Source: Methylobacteriaceae bacterium (GTDB lineage Bacteria > Pseudomonadota > Alphaproteobacteria > Rhizobiales > Beijerinckiaceae). Taken from it: a stretch of 38,511 bases of DNA. Of this stretch, positions 17,162 through 25,873 are shown piece by piece. Position numbers and translations under genes: made by a program. The stretch is from NCBI GenBank assembly GCA_947444195.1, contig CANEZL010000044.1, forward strand, positions 1 through 38,511, read 5' to 3'. The notes beneath the pieces are model-generated. The model was not told the DNA's origin and searched no databases. It saw nothing but the letters and a program-made list of their open reading frames with translations. Position 1 is the stretch's first letter. Every line of letters starts with the position of its first letter.

Positions 17162-18304
17162 TCAGGCCCGCGCGGAGCCGAAGAAGTCCCGGACCTTCGA
17201 GAAGAAGCCCGCGCTCTCGGGGTGGTTGTCGTCGGAGGCGGTCTTGTCGAACTCCTGCAGGAGCTCGCGCTGGCGCTTGGTCAGGTTCTGCGGCGTCTCG
17301 ACGAAGACCTGGATGTAGAGGTCGCCGACCTCGCGGGCGCGCAGCACCGGCATGCCCTTGCCCTTGATGCGGAACTGCTTGGCCGTCTGCGTGCCGGCGG
17401 GGATGCGCACCTGCGTCTGCGAGCCGTCGATCACCGGCACGGTGATCTCGCCGGAGAGCGCGGCGGTGACCATGGAGATCGGCACGCGGCAGAACAGGTC
17501 CGCCCCGTCGCGCTGGAAGAAGTCGTGCGGCTTGATCGAGAGGAAGACGTAGAGATCCCCCGCCGGCCCGCCGCGCAGGCCGCTCTCCCCCTCGCCGGCG
17601 AGCCGGATGCGCAGGCCGTCGTCGACGCCCGCGGGCACGTTGATGGAGAGCGTCCGCTCGCGCTCCACCCGGCCCGCGCCGCCGCAGCCCGTGCAGGGAT
17701 CGTCCACGATCTCGCCGCGGCCGTGGCAGTTCGGGCAGGTGCGCTCGATGGCGAAGAAGCCCTGCGCCGCCCGCACGCGCCCGTAGCCGCCGCAGGTGGA
17801 GCAGGTGCGCGGCTTCGAGCCGGGCTTGGCCCCGGAGCCCGCGCAGGTCTCGCAGGTGATCGAGGTCGGGATGCGGATGGTCTCGGCCTTGCCGGCGAAG
17901 GCCTCCTCCAGGGTGATCTCGAGGTTGTAGCGCAGGTCCGCCCCGCGCTCGCGACCCGGCGCGCCGCCGCGCCCGCGGGCCCCGCCGCCCCGGCCGTCGC
18001 CGAAGAAATTGTCGAAGATGTCCGACATGAAGTCGCCGAAGTCGTTGCCGAAGCCGGGGCCGCCGGCGCCCGCGCCTTGACTGAAGGCGGCGTGGCCGAA
18101 GCGGTCGTAGGCCGCGCGCTTCTGGCCGTCGGAGAGGCACTGATAGGCCTCGTTGATCTCCTTGAACTTGATCTCGGCTTCCTTGTCCCCGGGATTGCGG
18201 TCCGGGTGGTAGGTCATGGCGAGCTTGCGGAAGGCGACCTTCATCTCGCTCTCCGTGGCGGTCTTGGTGACGCCCAAGATCTCGTAGTAGTCCCGCTTCG
18301 ACAT
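17162..18304 (-). CDS. dnaJ: Chaperone DnaJ
   Basis: 380 residues. J domain MSKRDYYEILGV to about 70, with the HPD motif (YHPDRNP) that triggers DnaK ATP hydrolysis. A G/F-rich linker follows (GAGAGGPGFGNDFGDF, then GDGRGGGARGRGG). The cysteine-rich zinc domain has four CxxCxGxG units: CETCAGSG, CSTCGGYG, CPNCHGRG and CTGCGGAG. Two client-binding beta domains and the dimerisation tail complete a canonical type I DnaJ. ATG 18304 is used, since the family starts MSKRDYYE/MAKRDYYE; an in-frame start four codons upstream is possible. dnaK is not adjacent: it lies about 19 kb to the right on the same strand. No CIRCE element was seen upstream. Confidence 0.97.
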   Translation of the reverse strand: MSKRDYYEILGVTKTATESEMKVAFRKLAMTYHPDRNPGDKEAEIKFKEINEAYQCLSDGQKRAAYDRFGHAAFSQGAGAGGPGFGNDFGDFMSDIFDNFFGDGRGGGARGRGGAPGRERGADLRYNLEITLEEAFAGKAETIRIPTSITCETCAGSGAKPGSKPRTCSTCGGYGRVRAAQGFFAIERTCPNCHGRGEIVDDPCTGCGGAGRVERERTLSINVPAGVDDGLRIRLAGEGESGLRGGPAGDLYVFLSIKPHDFFQRDGADLFCRVPISMVTAALSGEITVPVIDGSQTQVRIPAGTQTAKQFRIKGKGMPVLRAREVGDLYIQVFVETPQNLTKRQRELLQEFDKTASDDNHPESAGFFSKVRDFFGSARA

Positions 18305-18503
18305 CCCTGTCCTCAAGGTCCCTCGTCCGCGCGCCCGTGGCGGCGGCCAGCCGATTCGCTTCCGTCGATCGGGCCGGATCTAGCACGCCCGCGCGCATCC
18401 GGGGCGCCCCGGCCCGCACGGTCTCGGGCGGCATATGGGGAGGCCGCCCGCCCGGCGCACCTCCCGACGCATCTCCCGCCGCGCAACCTGTGGCTTTATC
18501 GTC

Positions 18504-21389
18504 TCAGCCGAACGCCCCGACCTCGTGCTGGATCATGCCGGAGATCTCGCGCACCTGATCGAACATCTGCCGGATCGGCACGAACAGGCCGGCATGCTCG
18601 GCCTCGTAGGTGCCCACGTCCCGCGGGCCCGCGGGCTCGCCGAAATTGAGGCCGAGCGTCGGGTCGGGGGTGACGGGGAAGATCTCGTCGAGGAGGGCGA
18701 GGCTTCCGTCGATGTCGAGGCGCAGGAAGCGCTCCAGGAGCTGCGCGCGGGTGACGCCCGCCTGCGGCCGGAAGCCCGGGATGTGCACGGCGGCGAACCA
18801 GATCCGGTGGATCAGGGCGAGGCGGATCGCGTGCAGCAGGGTGAGGCGCGCCGACATGGTGGGCAGATCGGGGGCTGCGGCCCGCAGGCTCAGCCAGTCG
18901 CGGGTGAGGCGCCCGAACAGGCGGCGCAGGGAGGGGGCGAGCCCGAGCCGGTCCAGGGCGCCGGCGATGGTGACGAGTTCCTCGCGCCGCCCGTCCCGCT
19001 GGGTGCGGCGGGCCCGCTCCAGCCAGACCGCCGGATCGAGGGTGTCGACATAGGCGCGCAGCACGTCGAGATCGCCGACGCCGGAGGCGTGCTGGGCGAG
19101 GCGGAAGGCGCGGGAGAAGCGCACCGAGTCGCGGCGCATGTCACGGAACAGGTCGGGGGCGCGGCCCGCGGCCCGGCCGAGGCCGTGCAGGGAATTCGCG
19201 AGATAGCCGAGCTGGTGCAGGATCGCGTTGTTGGGGATGGCCCGCATCTGGCGCGGATGGGTGATGAGGGCGGGCCCCCCGCCGTCGCTCTGGCGCGCCA
19301 CGGGCCGCGAGCCGGTGCGGTCGATCAGGCTCGGCCCGAACGTGCCGAGCAGGGCCGCGTAGCCCGGATCGTTCACGAGGGCCTCCATGTCCTGCCGGAC
19401 CACGGTGAAGAATTCGAGGGCGAAGTCGGGCTCGGCGTAGACGGGGTCGTCGGCGGCGTCCGCCCCCTGCGCCGGATCGGCGAGGGCGTAGCCGGCGAAG
19501 GCGTCCTCGTCGGCGGTGTCGAGGGCGTAGACGTGCTCGGCGATCCGCGCGACGCTGGCGCCCGCGAGGGCCGGGGTGCCGAAGAGCAGGTAGCCGTCCG
19601 TGCCCTGGAAGCTCGATTCGAGGCGCACCTTCAGCCCGGCGGCGCGGCTGCGCGCCCGCGCGTCCTCGGGGGCGAGATAGGCGAGGCGGTCGCGCAGGGA
19701 GGTGGGGTGGGCGCCGCGGCCGATCGATTCGCCGTGGGTGTCGAAGATCGCGAGCTCCACGTCCTGCAGGCCGTTCTGCACCAGCATCTCGGTGATGCGC
19801 AGGCGCAGGCGCTCGATCCAGAAGGTCGCGGCGAGCTGGCCCACGTAGCGGCCGGAATCCGAGTAGCCGAACTGCACGGTGAGGCGGCCGAGGCGCTTGA
19901 GGTGGTGGCGCCAGTGCGGGCTGCGTAGCGCATCGTCCAGCACGCGGATGCCCTGCTCTAGGGCTTCCGCCGTCTCGAAGAGCGGCGTGATCTCCAGCTT
20001 GTCGCTGATCCCGTAATGCCGGGCGAGCCAGAGGGCGGCGAGCAGGGTGTAGCCCGTCTCCGTCTCGGCGATCAGGAAGCGCACCGGATGGGTGCCGTCC
20101 ACGTGCTTCAGGATCTGGGCGATCGTCATCATCAGGCGGGCGGCCGAGGCCCGCTCGGCGGCGAGCGCGCCGAAATCGACCGCGACCGGCCGCACGTCGT
20201 TGAGCAGCGCGTGGATCGCGGCCAGGTGCGAGCGGCGCTGGGCCGGGTCGGCCGGCTCGCCCTCGGTATCCGCGACCCGGCGCACGGCGTTGTGGATCTG
20301 GCTGGCGTTCAGCCGGAAATGCGGCAGGGCGTTCGAGAGGCCGTGGGTCGCCACGCCCGCCCGCAGCACCGCGATGCCGCGCCTGTCGGCGTCGTCCGCG
20401 GCGCCGGCGACCGCGGCGCCGAGCCCGGCGAGCAGCGCGCCCGCATCGCTCTGGGCCCGCTCGCGCTCGATGATGAGGGCCAGCGCGAAGCGGTGCACCG
20501 CCTCCAGCGACGGCTTGGTGCCGAGCTTGGGCGCCACCGCGAGCTGGCGGTTGACGGCGGCGAGGGCGCTCTCGGCGAGGCCGCGCACCGGCGCGGTCGC
20601 CGGGATCTGCGGCAGGTCGCGCATCACCCGGTCGAACTGCATCCGCTTCGATTCGAGCCGGTAGCGCAGGGTGTCCCACCAGCCGATATCGGTGCGCCCG
20701 TCCGTGTCGCAGCCGACCCAGCTCGCCACCGCCAGGGGGCGCGGCACCAGTTCCCACCAGCGCTCCGGCCAGCGGCGACGGGCCGCGTCGAGGAGCGCGC
20801 CGTTGAAGGCGTCGAGGGCGAGCCGGGCGTTGTTGGCCGCGACGCAGGCCTGATCGAACTCGTCGTCGAGGCCGATCGTCGGATCGGGCCGGGCGGAGAG
20901 CTCGGCGGCCTCCGCCAGGAGCGGGGCGCGCGCCGCGTCCTCGGCGAGGCTCGCGCCGCGGGCGAGCAGGGCGGCGGCCGCCCGCTTCATGCCGAAGGTC
21001 GGGTGGGCGGTGAACACGATGGCGAAGGCGGTGCGGCCGACGAGATCCTGCAGGCTCTCGAGATCCCCCGGCCGCCGCGGGATCGCGGCGACCAGCCGGG
21101 CGGGCACCGCCTCGTCCGGCTCGGGGCCGGCGTCGAGGCCGACATAGGCGCGCAGGCGCTCCGCCCGCGCGTGCAGGGCCTGGCCGCGCAGGCGCACGAA
21201 CAGGGCGTCGAGATCCTCCACCGAGATCTCGCCCCGGTCGAACCGGCGGGTGATGGCCAGCGTGACGGCGAGCACCGGATTGCGGAACGGATCCTCCGCG
21301 GCCTGCGCGCGGGTGGTCTCGATCAGCCCGAGCAGGTGCTCCTCGAGTTCGGCCGGGCTCCGCCTGCCAGGGTCCTGCTGCATCTGCAT
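18504..21389 (-). CDS. ppc: Phosphoenolpyruvate carboxylase, divergent type
   Basis: 961 residues, family length. The catalytic-His box is FTAHPTFGM (H129; usual TAHPTE). Later come PLFETAEALEQG, GYSDSGRYVG (usual GYSDSxKDAG) and FDTHGESIGRG (usual FHGRGGSIGRGG), then SSFQGTDGYLLFG. Relative to E. coli Ppc as I recall it, the active-site Lys (K546) is Arg (R514) and the first loop Arg (R581) is His (H552), while the second loop Arg (R587) is kept (R558). The usual C-terminal NTG is absent; this one ends GAFG. ATG 21389 follows gggaggcg. Fold assignment is firm. Carboxylation of PEP to oxaloacetate, an anaplerotic and serine-cycle step, is likely but not certain given the changed loops; it may be a paralogue. 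Confidence 0.8.
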   Translation of the reverse strand: MQMQQDPGRRSPAELEEHLLGLIETTRAQAAEDPFRNPVLAVTLAITRRFDRGEISVEDLDALFVRLRGQALHARAERLRAYVGLDAGPEPDEAVPARLVAAIPRRPGDLESLQDLVGRTAFAIVFTAHPTFGMKRAAAALLARGASLAEDAARAPLLAEAAELSARPDPTIGLDDEFDQACVAANNARLALDAFNGALLDAARRRWPERWWELVPRPLAVASWVGCDTDGRTDIGWWDTLRYRLESKRMQFDRVMRDLPQIPATAPVRGLAESALAAVNRQLAVAPKLGTKPSLEAVHRFALALIIERERAQSDAGALLAGLGAAVAGAADDADRRGIAVLRAGVATHGLSNALPHFRLNASQIHNAVRRVADTEGEPADPAQRRSHLAAIHALLNDVRPVAVDFGALAAERASAARLMMTIAQILKHVDGTHPVRFLIAETETGYTLLAALWLARHYGISDKLEITPLFETAEALEQGIRVLDDALRSPHWRHHLKRLGRLTVQFGYSDSGRYVGQLAATFWIERLRLRITEMLVQNGLQDVELAIFDTHGESIGRGAHPTSLRDRLAYLAPEDARARSRAAGLKVRLESSFQGTDGYLLFGTPALAGASVARIAEHVYALDTADEDAFAGYALADPAQGADAADDPVYAEPDFALEFFTVVRQDMEALVNDPGYAALLGTFGPSLIDRTGSRPVARQSDGGGPALITHPRQMRAIPNNAILHQLGYLANSLHGLGRAAGRAPDLFRDMRRDSVRFSRAFRLAQHASGVGDLDVLRAYVDTLDPAVWLERARRTQRDGRREELVTIAGALDRLGLAPSLRRLFGRLTRDWLSLRAAAPDLPTMSARLTLLHAIRLALIHRIWFAAVHIPGFRPQAGVTRAQLLERFLRLDIDGSLALLDEIFPVTPDPTLGLNFGEPAGPRDVGTYEAEHAGLFVPIRQMFDQVREISGMIQHEVGAFG

Positions 21390-21564
21390 CGGCGCCTCCC
21401 TCGGTCCCATGGTCCCGCGCATCCCGCTCTCCGCGAGGCGACCGCCGCCGGATCCGGGGGGAGCCGCACGCAAGGCCCGTTCCGCGCCGCGACGATGCGG
21501 ATCCTGATCGCGCAGGGACGCCGGTGGTGCAAGGGCGCGCGCCTTGGGGTATCGGTAGAGCGGC

Positions 21565-21813
21565 ATGGAACTCGTCCTGATCCTGGCCGCCGTCCTGGCT
21601 TGCCTCGTCGCGGGTGTCGCGGTCGCCGCCATGTCGGCGCGCGGACGCCGGCCTCCCTTGCGCCTGGACAACGACCTCGACGAGCGGGACACGGATGTCC
21701 TGCTCGCCGATGTCAGGCCCGCCCGCAGCCCGATCGACCGGTCCGCCGACGTGCTGGAGCCGGAGGCCGCGCCGCCGCCCCGCCTCGCCCAGCGGCCGGC
21801 CCGGGAGCACTGA
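21565..21813 (+). CDS. Hypothetical single-pass membrane protein
   Basis: 82 residues. An N-terminal helix (MELVLILAAVLACLVAGVAV) is followed by an Arg-rich and then acidic, Pro-rich soluble tail (LRLDNDLDERDTDVLLADVRPARSPIDRSADVLEPE). It could be an inner-membrane anchor with the tail in the cytoplasm, judging by the positive residues after the helix. No strong Shine-Dalgarno is seen. The next gene begins 3 bp after its stop, so the two probably form an operon. It is divergent from ppc. Family not recognised. Confidence 0.6.
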   Translation: MELVLILAAVLACLVAGVAVAAMSARGRRPPLRLDNDLDERDTDVLLADVRPARSPIDRSADVLEPEAAPPPRLAQRPAREH

Positions 21814-21816
21814 ATC

Positions 21817-22854
21817 ATGGCCCGTGTCAGCGTGGTCCTCGGCGCCGCGGTGCTGGGAGCCGTCCTCGGTGCCGGCGCCGTCGCCGTCGTCCTCCCGCAC
21901 CTGCTGGTGCCGCCGGCCGGCGAGACGGGGGCGCGAGCGCCCGAGGCGGTCGTGGCCGGGCCGCCGGCCCCCGAGCCCGTCCCGGCGACGTCGGCGCCCG
22001 AACCGGCGCCCCCGCAGACGCCGGCCCGGGCGCCGGCCGCCGGGACCGCCCCCGCCGCGGAACCCGCACCCGCGCCCGCGGCCGAGCCCCCGGCGGTCGC
22101 GCAGACCCCGGCCGCAGAGCCCGCTCGGGCCGCCGAGCCTGCTCCGGCCGCCGAGCCCGCTCCCGCCGCATCGGCCGCCCCCGCCGCCCCGGTACCCGCA
22201 ATGCCGCCGCCCGGAGCGCCGCCGCCCGCGGAGCGGGCCCCCGAACGGGCGCCCGACGCCACCTTCGCCGCGCCGTCGCCCATCGCCTGCGGCACCAAGG
22301 CCGCCCGCTACGAGGGCGAGAAGGGCTTCCAGCTCTTCGTGACCCGCCTCGGACAGGTCCGGGTGGAGAATCCGTTGCGCCCCCTCACGCCGGAGACGAC
22401 CCGGGTCCTTCAGGTCACCATCGGCGGCAAGGTGGCGAGCGCCTACGGGCCCGATCTCGACACCCTGCGCCGAGGCGGGCCGCCCGCGACGGTGGAGGCG
22501 CAGCTCGGCGGCGGCATCACCTGGCAGGCCGGGCTGCCGCCCCTGCCCGATCCGCTCCCCATCGTCTCGGAGGAGGGCACCCCCCTCGCCCGCCTGGGCT
22601 TTCGCGAATGCACCGAGGCACCGGCGGTGAAGGAGCCCCCGCCGGTCGCCGCCCGCAAGGAGCCGAAGGCGCGGCGCCAGCAGCAGAAGCCCGCCGAGGC
22701 GGACGCGGCCAAGGCAGATGGGGCCAAGCCGGACGGGGCCAAGCCGGACGGGGCCAGGCCGGACGAGGCCGCGCCCCATCGCCGCCCGGCCAAGGCCGCC
22801 GCGCCCAAGGTGCCGCCGGGCTTCAGCCTGCCGCAGGGCGCGATCGCCGAGTAG
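21817..22854 (+). CDS. Hypothetical Ala/Pro-rich envelope protein
   Basis: 345 residues. A membrane helix or uncleaved signal (VVLGAAVLGAVLGAGAVAVVLPHLLV, about 6-31) is followed by a roughly 120-residue Ala/Pro/Glu-rich low-complexity stretch. Then comes a compact domain (about 148-265) containing IACGTKAARYEGEKGFQLFV, VLQVTIGGKVASAYG and RLGFRECTE with two Cys. The C-terminus is Lys/Ala-rich with a 15-bp DNA repeat encoding DGAKP units, and ends PPGFSLPQGAIAE. A periplasm-spanning anchored protein is a reasonable inference. No known family was recognised. It is coupled to the small membrane gene upstream. Confidence 0.7.
   Translation: MARVSVVLGAAVLGAVLGAGAVAVVLPHLLVPPAGETGARAPEAVVAGPPAPEPVPATSAPEPAPPQTPARAPAAGTAPAAEPAPAPAAEPPAVAQTPAAEPARAAEPAPAAEPAPAASAAPAAPVPAMPPPGAPPPAERAPERAPDATFAAPSPIACGTKAARYEGEKGFQLFVTRLGQVRVENPLRPLTPETTRVLQVTIGGKVASAYGPDLDTLRRGGPPATVEAQLGGGITWQAGLPPLPDPLPIVSEEGTPLARLGFRECTEAPAVKEPPPVAARKEPKARRQQQKPAEADAAKADGAKPDGAKPDGARPDEAAPHRRPAKAAAPKVPPGFSLPQGAIAE
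22726..22774 (+). repeat. Tandem 15-bp coding repeat (DGAKP units)
   Basis: Three to four copies of a 15-bp unit, gccaagccggacggg with small changes, encode consecutive GAKPD/GARPD pentapeptides in the Lys-rich tail. Length variation by slippage is likely. Confidence 0.7.
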
Positions 22855-22896
22855 ATTTCACGGGAAAACCCCGGCCGGTTAGGGAGAGGGCAAGGC

Positions 22897-23349
22897 ATGG
22901 TCTCGGAGGGATCGACGGCGATGACGGCCGCGCAGGTGATCGCCGCTCTCGGCCTCCAGCCCCATCCCGAGGGCGGCCATTACCGCGAGACCTTCCGCGA
23001 TCCCCGCACCGTCGAGGGGCGCTCGGTCGGCACCGCGATCTACTATCTGCTGGATGTGGGCGAGGTCTCGGCCTGGCACCGGGTCGACGCCGCCGAGATC
23101 TGGCACTGGTACGCGGGCGCGCCCCTCGTCCTCACCACGAGCCCGAACGGGCACGACGCGGCGGCCTGCCATCTCGGGCCCGACCTCGCCCGCGGTCAGC
23201 GCCCGCAGGCCGTGGTCCCCGCCGGGCACTGGCAGACCGCGACCAGCCTCGGCGCCTGGACGCTCGTGGGCTGCACGGTCGCGCCGGGCTTCGAGTTCGC
23301 CGGGTTCGAGATGGCGCCCCCCGACTGGCGGCCGACGCCCCGGCGCTGA
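22897..23349 (+). CDS. Cupin_5 (DUF985) family protein
   Basis: 150 residues. The family pattern is complete: VIAALGLQPHPEGGHYRETFRD at the start, TAIYYLLDVGEVSAWHRVDAAEIWHWYAGAPL in the middle (the His/Glu/His set of the cupin barrel), then VVPAGHWQTATSLGAWTLVGCTVAPGFEFAGFEMA. These are small one-domain cupins of unknown reaction, and metal or sugar binding has been proposed. ATG 22897 is preceded by ggagagggcaaggc, so it is preferred over the Met eight codons on. It sits between the envelope protein gene and a repeat element, and is probably its own unit. Confidence 0.9.
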   Translation: MVSEGSTAMTAAQVIAALGLQPHPEGGHYRETFRDPRTVEGRSVGTAIYYLLDVGEVSAWHRVDAAEIWHWYAGAPLVLTTSPNGHDAAACHLGPDLARGQRPQAVVPAGHWQTATSLGAWTLVGCTVAPGFEFAGFEMAPPDWRPTPRR

Positions 23350-23441
23350 GCCCCGGCCGATCATCCCCCCGTCACACCCCGCCCCTATCCCTGAACGCCT
23401 GAGGGGCCCGGAGCCGATCGCGACGCGGTCGGGCGCGGCCC

Positions 23442-23538
23442 GGTGCACGATGCGGGACGCGGAGCCCGGTGTTGCCGGAATCGTCGTGCGATCATCGGGG
23501 GATCGAGCGTGCTGCTTCCGTGACGGGAGCACGTTCCA
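23442..23538 (+). repeat. Dispersed palindromic repeat, diverged copy R3
   Basis: It carries the family order: tgcacgatgcggga, cggagcccggtg, a gtcgtgcgatca arm, gatcgagcgtgctgcttccgtg and gggagcacg. The second palindrome here is gcgtgct with agcacg. It lies directly upstream of the ribosome-binding site of the phosphodiesterase gene, so it would be transcribed in that 5' leader unless the promoter is inside it. Confidence 0.65.
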
Positions 23539-23551
23539 GGGAGGTCGCCGC

Positions 23552-24790
23552 ATGCGCATCACGCTCGCAATCCTGCTCGCCGCCCTCTCGGCGCTCGCGA
23601 GCGTGCCGAGCCTCGCGGCGGAGGGGGCGCAGCTCGGCCCCCGCCCCTTCGCCCTCGTCGACGGCCTCGCCCCCGGCCCCCTGAAGGACCGGCTCGCGGC
23701 CTGCGGCGCGGACCGCCCCTACACGCCCCGGCAATTCTCGATCTCCCACCGGGGAGCGCCCCTGCAGTTTCCCGAGCACACCCGCGAGGGCGTGCTGGCC
23801 GCCGCCCGGATGGGCGCGGGCATCATCGAGTGCGACGTGGCCTTCACGAAGGACCGGCACCTCGTCTGCCGCCACAGCCAGTGCGACCTGCACACCACCA
23901 CCGACATCCTGGCGCGGCCGGAGCTCGCCGCCAAATGCAGCCGGGGCTTCACCCCGGCCGATCCGGCCACGGGGCGCAAGGCCACGGCGCAGTGCTGCAC
24001 CAGCGACCTGACGCTCGCCGAGTTCAAGACGCTCAACGGCAAGATGGACGCCGCCGACCCGGAGGCCACGACGCTTGCCGGTTACATGAACGCGACGCCG
24101 CGCTGGCGCACGGACCTCTACGCCACCACCGGCACCCTGATGTCCCATCGGGAGTTCATCGCCCTGGTGAAGGGCCTCGGCCGCAGGTTCACCTCGGAAC
24201 TGAAGACCCCCGAGGTGCCGATGCCGTTCTCCGGCGACTACAGCCAGGACCGCTACGCCCAGGCGCTCGTCGACGATTACAGGGCGGAGGGCGTGCCGCC
24301 CGCGGACGTCTACCCGCAGAGCTTCCAGCTCCGGGACATCCTGTACTGGCTGGAGCGGGAGCCGGATTTCGGCCGGCAGGCGGTGTTCCTCGACGACCGG
24401 GACGTGCGCGACAAGGGCGTGTTCGACCCCGAGAAGCCCGAGAGCTGGCGGCCGGGCATGGCGGAGCTCGCCGCCAAGGGCGTGCGCATCCTGGCCCCGC
24501 CCCTGTGGATGCTGGTCCGCCTCGGCCCGGACGGGGGCATCGAGCCCTCGACCTATGCCCGCGAGGCGCGCAAGGCCGGGCTCGACCTCATCGCTTGGTC
24601 CCTGGAGCGCTCGGGGCCCCTCAAGGACGGGGGCGGCTACTATTACCAGTCGATCAAGCCCGCCGTGACGCGGGACAGCGACGTGCTCCGCCTCCTCGAC
24701 GTGCTCCATCGCGAGGTCGGCGTGCGCGGCGTGTTCTCGGACTGGCCGGCAACGACGACCTTCTACGCCGATTGCGTCGGGGCGCGGTGA
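23552..24790 (+). CDS. Exported glycerophosphodiester phosphodiesterase
   Basis: 412 residues with a Sec signal peptide (MRITLAILLAALSALASVPSLAAEG, cleavage near 23). GDPD domain: ISHRGAPLQFPEHTREGVLAAARMGAGIIECDVAFTKDRHLVCRH holds the catalytic HR...PE...T, the metal-binding E and D, and the second catalytic His. The domain continues with DLHTTTDIL, TSELKTPEVPMP and YPQSFQLRDILYWL, and ends GVRGVFSDWPATT. Cys residues at several sites suggest disulfides in the periplasm. It hydrolyses glycerophosphodiesters to glycerol 3-phosphate and an alcohol, salvaging phosphate and carbon from phospholipid head groups. ATG 23552 follows cagggaggtcgc. Longer than E. coli GlpQ, with an insertion rich in charged residues around 130-190. 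Confidence 0.9.
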   Translation: MRITLAILLAALSALASVPSLAAEGAQLGPRPFALVDGLAPGPLKDRLAACGADRPYTPRQFSISHRGAPLQFPEHTREGVLAAARMGAGIIECDVAFTKDRHLVCRHSQCDLHTTTDILARPELAAKCSRGFTPADPATGRKATAQCCTSDLTLAEFKTLNGKMDAADPEATTLAGYMNATPRWRTDLYATTGTLMSHREFIALVKGLGRRFTSELKTPEVPMPFSGDYSQDRYAQALVDDYRAEGVPPADVYPQSFQLRDILYWLEREPDFGRQAVFLDDRDVRDKGVFDPEKPESWRPGMAELAAKGVRILAPPLWMLVRLGPDGGIEPSTYAREARKAGLDLIAWSLERSGPLKDGGGYYYQSIKPAVTRDSDVLRLLDVLHREVGVRGVFSDWPATTTFYADCVGAR

Positions 24791-24860
24791 GGGCGGAAGA
24801 CCGGCGGAGGGCTTCGCGCCGTACTGCTTCGATGGTCGGAGGGGCGCCTGTCCCCTCCCA

Positions 24861-24923
24861 CCCGGATCGGGCCTGCCCGATCCGGGCCAAGCAAGGTGCG
24901 GATCTCGGGCAGGCCCGAGATCC
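24861..24923. terminator. Twin hairpins between convergent GDPD and phaB genes
   Basis: Hairpin 1: 11-bp perfect stem cccggatcggg/cccgatccggg (24861-24886), loop cctg. Hairpin 2: 10-bp perfect stem ggatctcggg/cccgagatcc (24900-24923), loop cagg. The loop regions gggcctgccc and gggcaggccc are reverse complements of each other. Placed between two convergent genes, they most likely act as a bidirectional transcription stop. Confidence 0.6.
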
Positions 24924-24976
24924 GGGGGGAGGAGAGGCCCGCCGCCGCGGCGATCAGCCGGCGGCGGAGCCCGGTC

Positions 24977-25705
24977 TCAGACGAAGTGCTGGCCGCCGTT
25001 GATGGTCAGCGTCGAGCCGTTGATGAAGCCCGCCTCGTCGCTCGCCAGGTACTCGACGGCGTGGGCGATCTCGTCGGCCTCGCCGAGGCGGCCCGTGGGG
25101 ATCGTGGAGATGATCTTGTTGCGGATGTCCTCGGCCACCGCCATCACCATGTCGGTGGCGATGTAGCCCGGCGCGATCACGTTGACGGTGATGCCCTTGG
25201 ACGCGCTCTCCTGCGCCAGCGCCTTGGCGAAGCCGATCACGCCGGCCTTGGCGGCCGAGTAGTTGGTCTGGCCGGCCTGGCCCTTCTGGCCGTTGATCGA
25301 GGAGATGATGATGACGCGGCCGAAATTGCGGCTGCGCATGCCCTCGATCAGCGGACGGGTGCAGGTGAACATCGAGTCGAGGTTGGTGCGGATCACCGCC
25401 TGCCACTTCTCGAAGGTCATCTTGTGGAAGGCGCCGTCGCGGGTGATGCCGGCATTGTTGACGAGGACGTCGATGGGCCCGACCTCGGCCTCGATCGCCT
25501 TGATGCCGGCCTCGCAGCTCGCGAGGTCGCCCACGTCGAACTTGAAGACCGGGATGCCGGTCTCGGCCTTGAAGGCGTTGGCCGCCTCGTCGTTGCCGCC
25601 GTAATTGGCCGCGACCTTGTAGCCCTTGTCCTTCAACCGCTTCGAGATCGCCGCGCCGATGCCGCGGGTGCCGCCGGTGACGAGGGCGACGCGTCCTTGA
25701 GCCAT
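24977..25705 (-). CDS. phaB: Acetoacetyl-CoA reductase PhaB
   Basis: 242 residues, the classical SDR fold. The cofactor loop is VTGGTRGIGAAI. NNAGITRDGAFHKM and NLDSMFTC follow, then the catalytic set IISSINGQKGQAGQTNYSAAKAGVIGF (Ser, Tyr, Lys). QTNYSAAKAG and the C-terminal STLTINGGQHFV are PhaB-specific compared with FabG. It reduces acetoacetyl-CoA to (R)-3-hydroxybutyryl-CoA with NADPH in the cytoplasm, giving the PHB monomer and, in serine-cycle methylotrophs, an intermediate entering the ethylmalonyl-CoA pathway. It lies 212 bp downstream of phaA on the same strand; ATG 25705 is preceded by ggagga. A hairpin in the gap may tune its level relative to phaA. Confidence 0.96.
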   Translation of the reverse strand: MAQGRVALVTGGTRGIGAAISKRLKDKGYKVAANYGGNDEAANAFKAETGIPVFKFDVGDLASCEAGIKAIEAEVGPIDVLVNNAGITRDGAFHKMTFEKWQAVIRTNLDSMFTCTRPLIEGMRSRNFGRVIIISSINGQKGQAGQTNYSAAKAGVIGFAKALAQESASKGITVNVIAPGYIATDMVMAVAEDIRNKIISTIPTGRLGEADEIAHAVEYLASDEAGFINGSTLTINGGQHFV

Positions 25706-25873
25706 GATTTCCTCCGCAGATTCTTGAAATTCTTCTGGCGTTCAAGCGCGGGCGGACCCCACGCGTCGGCCGAACCTAGCCCGACGCGCGGCGCCCGTGC
25801 ACCGAACTTATTCTCAATGGACAGGTGAAAGGATTTCAGGGGAACGGGTTTGTCCCGTCCCTGCCGGGGCGCC

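Noticed and set aside
21390..22298. Upstream extension of the ppc frame
   Set aside because: Low-complexity Gly/Ala sequence antisense to the small membrane and envelope genes; the strong ribosome-binding site before 21389 fixes the start.
22726..22774. Short tandem repeats as a CRISPR-like array
   Set aside because: The 15-bp units are contiguous, in frame and encode DGAKP pentapeptides; there are no spacers.
19141..22779. Minus-strand open frame of over 1200 codons overlapping ppc
   Set aside because: Arg/Gly/Pro-rich composition in another frame over a clear PEP carboxylase; an effect of high G+C at third positions.
20016..23402. Plus-strand open frame of over 1100 codons opposite ppc and beyond
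   Set aside because: Antisense shadow of ppc, then out-of-frame reading of real plus-strand genes; no domain seen.
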